A DNA stretch of 64,000 nucleotides, from positions 310,001 to 374,000 of the forward strand of contig NZ_CP061378.1 of assembly GCF_015624485.1 (NCBI RefSeq). Direction: 5' to 3'. How positions within the stretch are numbered: position 1 is the stretch's first letter; each line of letters begins with the position of its first letter. Position numbers and translations under genes: made by a program. Below are positions 1 to 8,292 of this stretch, piece by piece. Source of the DNA: Bradyrhizobium genosp. L (GTDB lineage Bacteria > Pseudomonadota > Alphaproteobacteria > Rhizobiales > Xanthobacteraceae). The notes under the pieces are model-generated. The model worked only from the letters and a program-made list of their open reading frames with translations. It did no database searches and was not told the origin of the DNA.

Positions 1-686
1 AGGCAGGCGCGCTGCCGCAGGCCGTCCGGGTTGCGGATCACGATCGCGCCGCGGCGGGTGTCGAGCACGCCCTCGGCCTTGAAGTTCTGGATCACGCGGC
101 TGGTGTAGCTGCGGCCGACGCCGAGCAGGGTCGAGAGCTGCTCATGGGTCAGCGGCACCATGCCGTCGCCATTGGTGCGCTCGATCGCCGAGATGATCCA
201 TTTGGCGGCGCGCTGCTCGATCGAATGGATGGCGTTGCAGGCGGTCGATTGGAAGATCTGCGCCAGCATGCAGTCGGCATAGCGCGCGAAGATGTTGCGC
301 ACCGAGATCGATTTGAGCTTGGCGGCATCGAGCCTGCTGATCGGCAGCCGCACGAACGGCCCGCCGAACTTGACGGTGATGCGGGTGTAGGCCGGCAGAA
401 AGCCCTGGCTGACGATGCCGCCGACCGCGCCTTCGCGGCCGACCAGGATCGTCTCGACATCGCGCCCGTCCTCGTTGGGCACCATGTAGGAGGCGAGGCT
501 TGGCCCGCACGGAAAGTGCACGGTCTGCACGTCGTCGCCGGGGTTGTAGAGCAGGTCGTTCGACCCGCCATCCACCAGCGCAAGGTGCGGTGCGATCAGC
601 TCATAGTCGGCAGCGCTGAGCCGGCGCAAAAGATTGTTGAATGGCCGGTCACTGGTCCCGGCCAACTCGGTCCGTTTCGCAATCAT
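1..686 (-). CDS. Crp/Fnr family transcriptional regulator, C-terminus beyond window
   Basis: Reading leftward from the ATG at 686-684, 228 residues are open to the window edge. The first ~140 residues look like a cyclic-nucleotide-binding-type sensor fold. They are followed by a Crp-type winged helix-turn-helix with LTHEQLSTLLGVGRSYTSRV as recognition region, then a wing containing RRGAIVIRNPDGL. I see no N-terminal Cys cluster of the Fnr Fe-S type, so direct O2 sensing by that route is unlikely; the effector is unknown. The protein should act as a cytoplasmic DNA-binding dimer. A 16-bp perfect palindrome lies 58 bp upstream of the start. Family assignment is firm; the target genes are not known. 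Confidence 0.85.
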   Translation of the reverse strand, partial: MIAKRTELAGTSDRPFNNLLRRLSAADYELIAPHLALVDGGSNDLLYNPGDDVQTVHFPCGPSLASYMVPNEDGRDVETILVGREGAVGGIVSQGFLPAYTRITVKFGGPFVRLPISRLDAAKLKSISVRNIFARYADCMLAQIFQSTACNAIHSIEQRAAKWIISAIERTNGDGMVPLTHEQLSTLLGVGRSYTSRVIQNFKAEGVLDTRRGAIVIRNPDGLRQRAC

Positions 687-743
687 TGGAAGTGTTTCCT
701 GCAAGTCCCAACGCGGACCATACTGAAAAAGTTCCCGCATATA

Positions 744-759
744 TGTTCACTAGTGAACA
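744..759. promoter_or_regulatory. 16-bp perfect palindrome, candidate operator
   Basis: TGTTCACTAGTGAACA is fully self-complementary. It lies in the 208-bp gap between the divergent crp/fnr-like gene and the receiver-domain gene. It is not the usual Fnr box (TTGAT-N4-ATCAA), so it may bind another dimeric regulator such as a TetR-type protein. The function is inferred from symmetry and position only. Confidence 0.45.
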
Positions 760-894
760 GACGACGCAGCTTCCAATGTGATGGTTTCACATCGGGAACA
801 GCCGGCGTGCTCGTGAGGGGCGCCGGTCGCGGGCCGACTGGCCGGATCCGATCCGGTCTCCCCTCCAAAATCAAAAAACGGACTCCGGCGAGCC

Positions 895-1272
895 ATGGAA
901 CCCGCCTCTCATGCCGGCATGCCCGGCGACGTCCTCATTGTCGAGGACGATCCAATCATCGCGCTCGATTTCGAGGATACGATCCTCGGCTTCGGCGCAA
1001 AGACGGTCCGGGTCGCCGCCAGTGTGGTCCGCGCGCTCGACCTGATCGCCAGCCAGGTGCCGGATTTCGCGCTGCTCGACGTCGGCCTCATCAGGGGCGA
1101 GACGACCTTCGTGGTCGCCGAGCGGCTCGATGCGCTGAACGTGCCCTATGTGTTCGTCACCGGCTATGGAGCGGACGCCAGGCTTCCGCCGGCGCTCGCC
1201 GGCAAGCCCCGGCTGACCAAGCCATGCTCCAGCGAGACGCTGGAAGCGGCACTGAAGCGCCGGTTGGGCTGA
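895..1272 (+). CDS. Single-domain response regulator (REC only)
   Basis: The 125-residue protein is a stand-alone receiver domain with no output domain. The acidic pair sits in LIVEDDP, the phosphoacceptor Asp in LLDVGL, the switch Thr in FVTGYG and the conserved Lys in TKPC, so it should be phosphorylatable. The ATG at 895 is used, but the Met at 919 (MPGDVLIVEDD) is an alternative start closer to the first beta strand. No histidine kinase is adjacent. It probably acts as a phosphate sink or through protein-protein contacts, as other orphan CheY-like proteins of alphaproteobacteria do. The partner is unknown. The IS element at 1311 begins 38 bp after the stop. Confidence 0.85.
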   Translation: MEPASHAGMPGDVLIVEDDPIIALDFEDTILGFGAKTVRVAASVVRALDLIASQVPDFALLDVGLIRGETTFVVAERLDALNVPYVFVTGYGADARLPPALAGKPRLTKPCSSETLEAALKRRLG

Positions 1273-1300
1273 ACCTTCCGCATTCTCGGTTCGCCTCTCC

Positions 1301-1310
1301 CACAAGGGGG
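1301..1310. repeat. Left target-site duplication of IS copy 1
   Basis: CACAAGGGGG occurs here and again at 2740-2749, immediately outside the two ends of the element. One base at either end is ambiguous, giving 9-10 bp. Removing the IS restores CCTCTCCC-ACAAGG-GGGAGAGG, a hairpin of the intergenic repeat type. Confidence 0.85.
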
Positions 1311-2739
1311 CTACGGGAGCCCCGAAAGTGATTCCCCGGAGTTTGTGAATGTGATTCAAGGCCTTTCGACCTGTTTGGACGAGAGGCCTGCGATGTCTTT
1401 TGGCGATGTTCGGGTTGCGGAGCGGGCTGATTGGCTGATCGAGCGGGTGGCGACGGCGGGGACGCTGGTGCTACGCAAATTGGGGGAGACGCGCGCGGGC
1501 GAGAAGGCCGTGCATCGGTTTCTGTCTTCGCCCCATGTTTCGGTCGATCGGATTGTGGAAACGTTGGCCGGGCGGACTGCGGTTCAATGCGCCGGTCGCC
1601 GCATTCTGGCTGTCCAGGACACGACCGAGATCAATTTTGGCGGTCGTGACAAGAAGCGGCGGGGCTTCGGACCTGCCGGCGATGGCCAAACCCCTGGCTT
1701 CTTCATCCATCCAGTGATTGCCGTCGATATCGAAAGCGAAGCCGTGGTCGGTCTTGTCGATGCGGCGATCTGGACGCGGTCTGCGGATCGCGTCACGTCG
1801 CGCCGCAATCGCGCGATCGAGGATAAGGAATCGGCGCGTTGGCTGTTGGGCTGTCAGGCCACGGCAAGCGTGCTGTCCGATGCCGCCGAGGTGACAATGG
1901 TGGCCGATCGCGAAAGCGACATTTACCTGCTGTTTGCCCGCAAACCGGAGCGGCTCGATCTGATCGTGCGCGCCGGTCAGGATCGATCTTTGCTCGGTGG
2001 GGGAACGCTCTTTGGGGCGCTTGCCAGTGCTGAAGTGCTGAGCAGAAGCGAGGTCCGCGTGGCGCCGCGCGGGCCTGGTGACAAAGGGCGCGTCGCGACC
2101 GTCGAACTCCGCGCGGGCTCGGTGCACATCGCCCGCTCACAAAGTCTGGGGCAATCCGAGGCGGCCGGCAGCGTCGAACTCACCTTGGTGGAAGCACGAG
2201 AGGTCGATGCGCCGTCAGGCAAGACGCCGTTGTTGTGGCGCCTACTCACGACCCGCACCGTCACTTGTGCGACCGAGGCTGAACACGTCGTCCGCCTCTA
2301 TCGCTTGCGCTGGCGCATCGAACAAGTCTTCCGCGCCCTCAAGAGCGACGGCTTGGCCCTCGACGACAGCCAAGTCGTCGACGCCGAGCGGATGTTTAAT
2401 CTGACCGCCATCGCGCTCGCTGGCGCGATTCGGACGATCCAGCTTGTCGATGCCAGAGACGGCAGCCTCCGCCCGGCAACCGATGTCATTGACGAAAGCT
2501 TCGCCGTCGCGCTCGAGCACCTGTCAAAAAAGCTCGAGGGCAAAACGCTACGGCAGAAAAACCCGCATCCTATCGGCTCGCTTGCCTTCGTCTCATGGAT
2601 CGCGGCCCGTCTCGGCGGATGGAATTGCTACTACAAGCCTCCAGGACCAAAGACCATGCGCGACGGCTGGAACCGCCTTGCCGCAACACTCGACGGCTAT
2701 GCCCTTGCTACACAGTCACAAAATCCGGGAATCCCCTAG
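1311..2739 (+). mobile_element. IS4-family insertion sequence, copy 1 (1429 bp)
   Basis: Element limits come from comparing the two copies in the window; identity starts at CTACGGGAGCC and ends at AATCCCCTAG. The ends are imperfect inverted repeats. The right end read inward contains GATTCCCGGATTTTGTGA and the left end GATTCCCCGGAGTTTGTGA, with about 12 extra bases outside the repeat on the left. It is flanked by a 10-bp direct repeat, so it arrived by transposition and not by recombination. A single transposase gene fills it, and the stop codon is the last three bases. The second copy is at 18244-19672 in the same orientation. Confidence 0.92.
1393..2739 (+). CDS. IS4-family transposase (copy 1)
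   Basis: This DDE transposase has 448 residues from the ATG at 1393, which has GAGAGG seven bases upstream. An in-frame GTG at 1345 would give 464 residues but lies almost in the terminal repeat. The catalytic residues are visible: first Asp in LAVQDTTEINF, second Asp in VADRESDIYLLF, and the IS4 signature Y-x2-R-x3-E-x6-K as YRLRWRIEQVFRALK. It is intact, with no frameshift, and identical in protein sequence to copy 2, so it is probably active or only recently mobile. Confidence 0.93.
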   Translation: MSFGDVRVAERADWLIERVATAGTLVLRKLGETRAGEKAVHRFLSSPHVSVDRIVETLAGRTAVQCAGRRILAVQDTTEINFGGRDKKRRGFGPAGDGQTPGFFIHPVIAVDIESEAVVGLVDAAIWTRSADRVTSRRNRAIEDKESARWLLGCQATASVLSDAAEVTMVADRESDIYLLFARKPERLDLIVRAGQDRSLLGGGTLFGALASAEVLSRSEVRVAPRGPGDKGRVATVELRAGSVHIARSQSLGQSEAAGSVELTLVEAREVDAPSGKTPLLWRLLTTRTVTCATEAEHVVRLYRLRWRIEQVFRALKSDGLALDDSQVVDAERMFNLTAIALAGAIRTIQLVDARDGSLRPATDVIDESFAVALEHLSKKLEGKTLRQKNPHPIGSLAFVSWIAARLGGWNCYYKPPGPKTMRDGWNRLAATLDGYALATQSQNPGIP

Positions 2740-2749
2740 CACAAGGGGG
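2740..2749. repeat. Right target-site duplication of IS copy 1
   Basis: CACAAGGGGG matches 1301-1310 exactly. The flank continues as AGAGG, completing the right arm of the original palindrome. Confidence 0.85.
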
Positions 2750-2787
2750 AGAGGTAAGAAGTCGTTACGGCGCATTCGACCGACTGA

Positions 2788-4338
2788 CTACACCGGCTTC
2801 GGATCGAGCGTGATCGCCCACAGCTCGGCATCGACGCGGTCGCGCAGCGCGACCCGCATCTGGCCGCTCTTGCCGTCGATCTTGACGTGGCCGAAGAACT
2901 GCATGCCGGCGGACGGCGGCAGGTTCTGGTTCGCCTCGCCCGGCGCCTTCACGAACTTCACCTCGGGGCCGAACGTGTTGTCGAGCTCGTTCGGGCCGAA
3001 CGTGCCGGCGTGCAGCGGGCCGGAGACGAATTCCCAGAACGGGTCGAACTCCTGGAACTGGGCCTTGTTCGGGTCGTAGTAATGCGCGGCGGCATAATGC
3101 ACGTCGGCGGTCAGCCACACCGTGTTGACGATACCCGCGGTCTTGATGAAGCGCAGGATGTCGGCGATCTCGAGCTCGCGGCCGCGCGCCGGGCCGTCGC
3201 CTTGGGCAAAGGCTTCCGAGCCCTTCTTGTTGGTCGCATCATCGTACACGATCAGCGACAACGGCATGTCGGAGGCGATCACCTTCCAGGTGGCGCGCGA
3301 ATTGAGCAGCGCGCGCTTCAGCCAGGCGAGCTGGTCGGGGCCGATGAAATAGGCGTCCGGACCGTAGGCTTCCTGGAGGTTCGGACCGTTCGGGCCGCGA
3401 TAGCTGCGCTCGTCGAGCATGAACACGTCGAGCAGCGGACCGTAGCTCAGCGTGCGATAGACGCGGCCCGGCTCGACGATGCTCTCGCGCATCGGATACA
3501 TCTCGTGGAAGGCGCGCGCGGCGCGGGCGGCCAGCACCGTGATGTCGCGCTCCTTGTAGGTCGCCGGCAGTTGCTTCGACAGCGACCAGTTGTTGGTCAC
3601 CTCGTGATCGTCCCACTGCACGAAGATCGGCACCTCGGCATTGAAGGCGCGCACATTGCTGTCGAGGAAATTGTACTTGTGGGCGGCGCGGTACTCGTCG
3701 AGCGTCTCGGCGACCTTGGCCTTCTCCGGGATCGTGATGTTCTTCCAGACCTTGCCGTCGGGCAGCTTCACTTCGGCCGGGATCACGCCGTCGGCGTAGA
3801 TGGTGTCGCCGGAGTGCAGCAGGAAATCCGGATTGTGCTTCTTCATCGCGGCGAAGGTCACCATGCCGCCGTCGTCGGGATTGATGCCCCAGCCCTGGCC
3901 GGCGACGTCGCCGCCCCACACGAACGAAACGTCGCGGCGGTCGCTCGGCGCGGTGCGGAAGCGGCCGACCACGGGCTCGCCTGTGACGTCGATATGGGCG
4001 AGGTCGCGGAAGCGGACGCGATAGAAGATGTCCTGGCCCGACGGCAGGTTCTCCAGCAGCATCTTGGCGGTGAAGTCGCTTTCCGGCAGCGCCGCGATCG
4101 GCGGCAGCGCGCGGGCATCCTTGAAGGATTCGGTGGTCGCGACCTCGACCATCATCTGCGACGGACGATCCGCACGCGCCCACACCACGCCGCCGTCGAC
4201 CCCGACATCGCCGGACTGCACGCCATGGGTGATCGCGGGACGGTCGGCCGCGCGCGAGAGATAAGGCATCGCGATCAGGCCGGCGCCGGTCGCAGCCGCA
4301 GTGGAGAGAAAGCGTCGGCGGGAGAACCGGATCGTCAT
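2788..4338 (-). CDS. phoD: PhoD-family alkaline phosphatase, Tat-exported
   Basis: The 516-residue protein starts at the ATG at 4338, preceded by GAGGAGG. Its N-terminus MTIRFSRRRFLSTAAATG is a twin-arginine signal, so it should reach the periplasm folded. An N-terminal beta-rich PhoD_N domain (about 35-130) precedes the metallophosphatase domain. Metal-binding motifs include VWGGDVAGQGWG, HSGDTIYADG and QWDDHEVTNNW. PhoD enzymes hydrolyse phosphate mono- and diesters using Fe/Ca. The family is normally Pho-regulated, but I do not see a convincing Pho box. It is monocistronic. Confidence 0.9.
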   Translation of the reverse strand: MTIRFSRRRFLSTAAATGAGLIAMPYLSRAADRPAITHGVQSGDVGVDGGVVWARADRPSQMMVEVATTESFKDARALPPIAALPESDFTAKMLLENLPSGQDIFYRVRFRDLAHIDVTGEPVVGRFRTAPSDRRDVSFVWGGDVAGQGWGINPDDGGMVTFAAMKKHNPDFLLHSGDTIYADGVIPAEVKLPDGKVWKNITIPEKAKVAETLDEYRAAHKYNFLDSNVRAFNAEVPIFVQWDDHEVTNNWSLSKQLPATYKERDITVLAARAARAFHEMYPMRESIVEPGRVYRTLSYGPLLDVFMLDERSYRGPNGPNLQEAYGPDAYFIGPDQLAWLKRALLNSRATWKVIASDMPLSLIVYDDATNKKGSEAFAQGDGPARGRELEIADILRFIKTAGIVNTVWLTADVHYAAAHYYDPNKAQFQEFDPFWEFVSGPLHAGTFGPNELDNTFGPEVKFVKAPGEANQNLPPSAGMQFFGHVKIDGKSGQMRVALRDRVDAELWAITLDPKPV

Positions 4339-4466
4339 GGGAAGCCTCCTCAGGAGCGCGAACGCGCCAATGCGCCCGCAAGCGGGCAAAGACCTAGAAA
4401 GATTCTATGACGGCGAGATTACAGGGACGAGGCTGTCGTGTGCGTAAGGTGAGCACGCTCGTCAGG

Positions 4467-4637
4467 CTCCCTCCCCCCCTTGCGGGGAGGGTTGGGGAGA
4501 GGGGTAAGCCCCGGGCGAGAGCGTTTTGATCAGGGCACCGTCTTCGCAATTCACCCACGCATCGTCGAAGCGCACATCGAGAGAGTACGCCGTGTGGCAC
4601 CCCTCTCCCTAACCCTCTCCCGCAAGGGGAGAGGGAA
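4467..4637. repeat. Inverted-repeat element, ~170 bp, with G/C-rich arms
   Basis: The arms at 4467-4505 and 4598-4637 are inverted copies of each other. Each is itself a hairpin of the type CTCTCCC-GCAA-GGGGAGAGG. It fills most of the 354-bp gap between phoD and the TAXI gene and may serve as a bidirectional terminator. The hairpin class resembles the target of IS copy 1. Confidence 0.7.
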
Positions 4638-4692
4638 CCCTGCCGCAAGTGCGTCCCTCACAGGAGAGACATGAACTCTGTGCAGTCGAAGC

Positions 4693-6099
4693 CTACACCG
4701 AACCCGCCGCCCTGAACTGCGTCGCGGCGCGCTGCAGATTCTGCGGCATGCTCACCAGCAGCGCCTTGCGGTCGGCGACGGCGTTGTGGAATTGCTCGAG
4801 CGCGATGTTGAAGGCGGTCAGTGTGCCTTCTTCGATGGCGCCGTGCTCGTAGCACGACAGCGTGTGGCGCAGGATGTCGTCGGCCTCGGCCTGCATCTGG
4901 TCGAGCTCCTCGGTCGAATCGCTTTGCCGCGCGGTCTTCAGCATTTCGAGCAGGCGGTCGCGCTGCGAGGTGTTGGTGTTGCGCTCGTCCTGCTTGAGAT
5001 AGCCGGCGAACCAGGCGCCGGCCGAGCCCATCGCCGAGAGCGCCATCAGGCCCCACCAGATGTAATCGCTGTAGCGGTCGAGGAAGGTCTTCTCCTCGCC
5101 GTCGACAAAGGCGGCAGCACCGGGATGCACCGGGATGGTGGCGTCCTTGTCGGTGTCGGGCGTCTCGATCTTGGCGGCGAGCGGGAAATCGTTCTTCAGC
5201 TGCTGCCGCACCGCGAACAATTGCCGCGTGAAGGCAGCGACCGTCGAATCCGAAAGGCCTCTGCGGGCGACGATGTGATGCGAGAAGCTGATGGTCTTGA
5301 TCTCTTCCTCGGGCCGGTCGGCGGAGCCGAGCGAGCCGGCGGGGATGTCGGCGGCCTCATAGGCCGGATGATTCTGCGCGATTGCCTCCGCGGCGTCGAT
5401 CGGCAGGAAGGTCGGCTCGCCGCCGTCGCGGCTCGAGGCGGCGATCGCGTCGATCGTGATCTTGCTGTTGGCCGGGCCCGCCGCGAGATAGGCGTCGACC
5501 TTCTGGTTGCGGATCGCTTCGGCGGCCTCATTGGCCGGGAACTGAATGATCTCGACCTTCATCGGGTCGACGCCGTATTGCGTCAGGATCAGCTTCAGCA
5601 GATTGACGTTGGCCTGGGTGCGGCCGATCACGCCGATCTTGCGGCCGGCAAGCTGCGAGATCTTGGTGATCTTCGCGGCCTTGCGGCCCTTGCCCTTCAC
5701 GGGAGGGGCCCACATCACCACGACATTCTTGCGCAGCGTGGCGACCGCCTGTGCGTTCTTCGGCACGTCGAGGTCGCCGCGGACGATCGCGAGATCGGCC
5801 TTGCCGTCGGCGAGGGTCTGCGCGCTGGTGATGGCACCGTCGGTCGGAACCGGGCGCAGCTTCACCTGGCTGTGCTGCTGATGGTTGTTGAAGGCCTGCG
5901 CGAGCGCCTGCACCACCTTGAGATCGTCGCTGTTGGCGGGGCCGACCGCGATGCGCAAGGTCACCGGACGTACCGCGAAATAATACGCTGCGGTGCCGAT
6001 GCCGATGATCGCGAGCAGGCCGGCGACCACGACGAAGATCAGCCGCTGCCTCGCTGAGCGCAGCGGCTTGGGAGATAGGCTGGCGGGGCCGTCGGTCAT
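4693..6099 (-). CDS. TAXI-family solute-binding protein with membrane anchors
   Basis: The 468-residue protein has an N-terminal membrane segment (about residues 19-41, LIFVVVAGLLAIIGIGTAAYYF), then a TAXI/TRAP-type periplasmic binding domain starting RIAVGPANSDDL (about 50-330). A second membrane segment follows near DYIWWGLMALSAMGSAG (about 345-365), and the tail is a ~90-residue helical cytoplasmic stretch. Typical TAXI binding proteins are soluble and paired with a TRAP permease. Here both ends are anchored and no permease gene is adjacent. It may therefore signal or serve an unlinked transporter. Ligand unknown. Confidence 0.8.
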   Translation of the reverse strand: MTDGPASLSPKPLRSARQRLIFVVVAGLLAIIGIGTAAYYFAVRPVTLRIAVGPANSDDLKVVQALAQAFNNHQQHSQVKLRPVPTDGAITSAQTLADGKADLAIVRGDLDVPKNAQAVATLRKNVVVMWAPPVKGKGRKAAKITKISQLAGRKIGVIGRTQANVNLLKLILTQYGVDPMKVEIIQFPANEAAEAIRNQKVDAYLAAGPANSKITIDAIAASSRDGGEPTFLPIDAAEAIAQNHPAYEAADIPAGSLGSADRPEEEIKTISFSHHIVARRGLSDSTVAAFTRQLFAVRQQLKNDFPLAAKIETPDTDKDATIPVHPGAAAFVDGEEKTFLDRYSDYIWWGLMALSAMGSAGAWFAGYLKQDERNTNTSQRDRLLEMLKTARQSDSTEELDQMQAEADDILRHTLSCYEHGAIEEGTLTAFNIALEQFHNAVADRKALLVSMPQNLQRAATQFRAAGSV

Positions 6100-6187
6100 C
6101 GATCTCGCGAACGATCGTCGGGGTTCAGTCTCGGAAAAACTGCCAACGTGCTTACATCCCCTATGTGTAGCAAATTCCTGAACCGAC

Positions 6188-6200
6188 AGATGTTACATCT
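6188..6200. promoter_or_regulatory. 13-bp palindrome in divergent promoter region
   Basis: AGATGT-T-ACATCT has perfect 6-bp arms. It lies between the divergent TAXI gene and phhB. It may be an operator, but only symmetry and location support this. Confidence 0.25.
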
Positions 6201-6310
6201 CCGTCATGGTTACCAGCGGCGATAGGACGCGATTTCGGCCTTAATTTCGGCATGGATCCGATGCCGCCGGCTGATCGTTAGGCTAAGGTCGGGTTAAACG
6301 GGAGGGTACC

Positions 6311-6616
6311 ATGGTCGAACGGCTGTCGGCGGAAGCAAGGAAGGCCGCGCTCTGGGAGCTGGCGGGCTGGTCGGACGTCGGGGGACGCGAGGCGATCGCA
6401 AAGACCTTCGTGTTCAAGGACTTCAACGAAGCCTTCGGCTTCATGGCCCGTGCTGCCCTGGTCGCCGAGAAGAACGACCATCATCCGGAATGGAAGAACG
6501 TCTACAAAACGGTCGAGGTCGTGCTGGCCACTCACGACGTCGGCGGGGTGACCAAGCGCGACATCGATCTCGCCAAGGCCATGAACGCGATCGCACGGCA
6601 GCTCGGGGTGAGCTGA
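6311..6616 (+). CDS. phhB: 4a-hydroxytetrahydrobiopterin dehydratase
   Basis: The 101-residue protein is full length for the PCD/DCoH family. The active-site signature [20 protein letters not shown] contains the paired His and the downstream Trp/Tyr. It dehydrates the 4a-carbinolamine of tetrahydropterin formed by aromatic amino acid hydroxylases, regenerating the cofactor. No phenylalanine hydroxylase gene is nearby; in alphaproteobacteria the dehydratase may also be linked to molybdopterin metabolism. A GGGAGG ribosome-binding site lies about 6 bases before the ATG. Confidence 0.93.
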   Translation: MVERLSAEARKAALWELAGWSDVGGREAIAKTFVFKDFNEAFGFMARAALVAEKNDHHPEWKNVYKTVEVVLATHDVGGVTKRDIDLAKAMNAIARQLGVS

Positions 6617-6690
6617 GCAGGCTTGCGCCGGTTGGCCGACATCCCCAGATTCGCATCGATCGCCGCGGTGCGGCGTCGAGGAATTTCGCG

Positions 6691-7080
6691 ATGGCAACGA
6701 CCGAACACAGCGTGGGATTTGAGCCTGCCGACCGGCTGGCGCAGGACCGCGAAAGCGTGCGCCGCCGCTTCTGGATCAAGTTCAAGAAGGTCGCGGCCCG
6801 GCTGCCGTTCGCCGAGGATTTGCTGGCCGCGTTCTACTGCGCCTTCGACCGGCAGACGCCGCGCCACGTCCAGGCGGCGCTGCTGGGCGCCATCGCCTAT
6901 TTCATCCTGCCGTTCGATTTCGTGCCGGACATGCTGCCGGTGCTCGGCTTCACCGATGACGCCGCGGTGCTCGCCACTGCGATCCGCATGGTGGCCAGCC
7001 ACATCACCCCGGAGCATCGTGACGCGGCGCGTGCGGCGTTGAAGCGGGGCACGGCCGAGTCTCCTGACCCGTCATCCTGA
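6691..7080 (+). CDS. DUF1232 (YkvA-type) small membrane protein
   Basis: The ATG at 6691 gives 129 residues. The core, from VQAALLGAIAYFILPFDFVPDMLPVLGFTDD, has the DUF1232 pattern of a hydrophobic helix followed by P-x-D-x-x-P-D and a second helix. It is an inner-membrane protein of unknown function, often found as a small accessory gene. The last codons and the TGA fall inside the intergenic repeat at 7071-7176, so the C-terminal tail is repeat-derived. Confidence 0.82.
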   Translation: MATTEHSVGFEPADRLAQDRESVRRRFWIKFKKVAARLPFAEDLLAAFYCAFDRQTPRHVQAALLGAIAYFILPFDFVPDMLPVLGFTDDAAVLATAIRMVASHITPEHRDAARAALKRGTAESPDPSS

Positions 7081-7176
7081 GGTGCGAGCTCTTGCGAGCC
7101 TCGAAGGATGAATCGGCCACCAGCCGGGCCGTGCATCCTTCGAGGCTCGCCGAAGAGGCGAGCACCTCAGGATGAC
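7071..7176. repeat. Palindromic intergenic repeat, family A
   Basis: The unit begins GTCATCCTGAGG and ends with its complement CCTCAGGATGAC. It also has internal inverted copies of CATCCTTCGAGGCTCGC. The same family recurs at 11876-11970. It lies between convergent genes and supplies the stop codon of the DUF1232 gene. Confidence 0.85.
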
Positions 7177-7207
7177 GGCGATGGTAAGGTGAGCGCGTTA
7201 CGGCGGC

Positions 7208-8188
7208 TCAGCTGCCCGGATGCAGGATCACCTTGCCCATGGCCTTGCGGCCGGCGAGCACTTTCAGTGCCTCTGCCGTCTGCGACAGCGGGAAGGTGCG
7301 GTCGACATGCGAGGAGATCTTGCCTTCCGCGGTCCACTGCACGAGCTTCTCGAGGTTCTTGCGGTTCTTCTCGGGGTTCTGCCGCGCCCAGGCGCCCCAG
7401 AACACGCCGCGGATATCGCAGCCCTTCAAGAGCGCGAGGTTGAGCGGGATTTTTGGAATCTCGCCGGCGGCAAAGCCGATCACCAGGAAGCGGCCCTCCC
7501 ACGCGGTCGAGCGCAGCGCGGCCTCGGCATAGGCGCCGCCGACCGGATCGAACACGATGTCGGCGCCCTTGCCGCCGGTCAGCTTGCGCAGGCCTTCCTT
7601 CAGGTCTTCGGTGGCGTAGTTCAAGGTCAGCTCGGCGCCATGTTGCTTGGCGAAGGCGAGCTTCTCGTCCGACGAGGCGCAGGCGATCACCTTCAGCCCC
7701 ATCAGCTTGCCGAGCTCGCACGCCGCAAGACCGGTGCCGCCGGCCGCACCGAGCACCGCCAGCGTCTCGCCCTTCTTCGGGCTGGCGCGATCCTCCAGCG
7801 CATGCAGCGCGGTGCCGTAGATGATGATGATGCCGGCGGCGCGGTCGTAATCGAGATTGTCGGGGATCTTCACGATGGTGTTCGCCGGCAGCGCGATCTT
7901 GTCGCGCGCGCCGTTGTGGCCGCATGAGGCGACGACGCGGTCGCCGACCTTGAGATCGGGGACGCCTTCGCCGACGCTCTCGATCACGCCGGCAACTTCG
8001 GCGGCCGGCGAGAACGGGAACGGCGGCTTGATCTGGTACTTGCCCTGAATCATCAGGATGTCGAAGAAGTTCAGCGCCGCGGCCTTGATCGCGATCACGG
8101 CCTCGCCCGGGGCGGCCACCGGATCGGGAATGTCAGCCAGCACCAGATCGTCGGGTTGACAGTATTGCGAGCAGAGGATGGCTTTCAT
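7208..8188 (-). CDS. NADPH:quinone oxidoreductase, zinc-less MDR family
   Basis: The 326-residue protein starts at the ATG at 8188 (MKAILCSQYCQPDDLVL) with AGGTG upstream. It has the medium-chain reductase layout: an N-terminal GroES-like domain, then the Rossmann motif VLGAAGGTGLAACELGK and the quinone-reductase signature region around GDRVVASCGHNGARDK. Structural-zinc cysteines are absent. It probably reduces quinones or enones with NADPH in the cytosol. It is divergent from the DECR-like SDR, sharing a 104-bp promoter region, which suggests joint regulation. Confidence 0.87.
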   Translation of the reverse strand: MKAILCSQYCQPDDLVLADIPDPVAAPGEAVIAIKAAALNFFDILMIQGKYQIKPPFPFSPAAEVAGVIESVGEGVPDLKVGDRVVASCGHNGARDKIALPANTIVKIPDNLDYDRAAGIIIIYGTALHALEDRASPKKGETLAVLGAAGGTGLAACELGKLMGLKVIACASSDEKLAFAKQHGAELTLNYATEDLKEGLRKLTGGKGADIVFDPVGGAYAEAALRSTAWEGRFLVIGFAAGEIPKIPLNLALLKGCDIRGVFWGAWARQNPEKNRKNLEKLVQWTAEGKISSHVDRTFPLSQTAEALKVLAGRKAMGKVILHPGS

Positions 8189-8292
8189 GGACACACCTGA
8201 GTTTCGGACGCAAAAAGGCTGCAGAATCTTGAACCTCAATCTTCATGCCGGATTTGGCGCGGAGCGACAATACAAAGCGGAGGGATCAAACT

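Noticed and set aside
2887..4410. 507-codon plus-strand frame opposite phoD
   Set aside because: Shadow of the phosphatase gene, with no domain-like composition.
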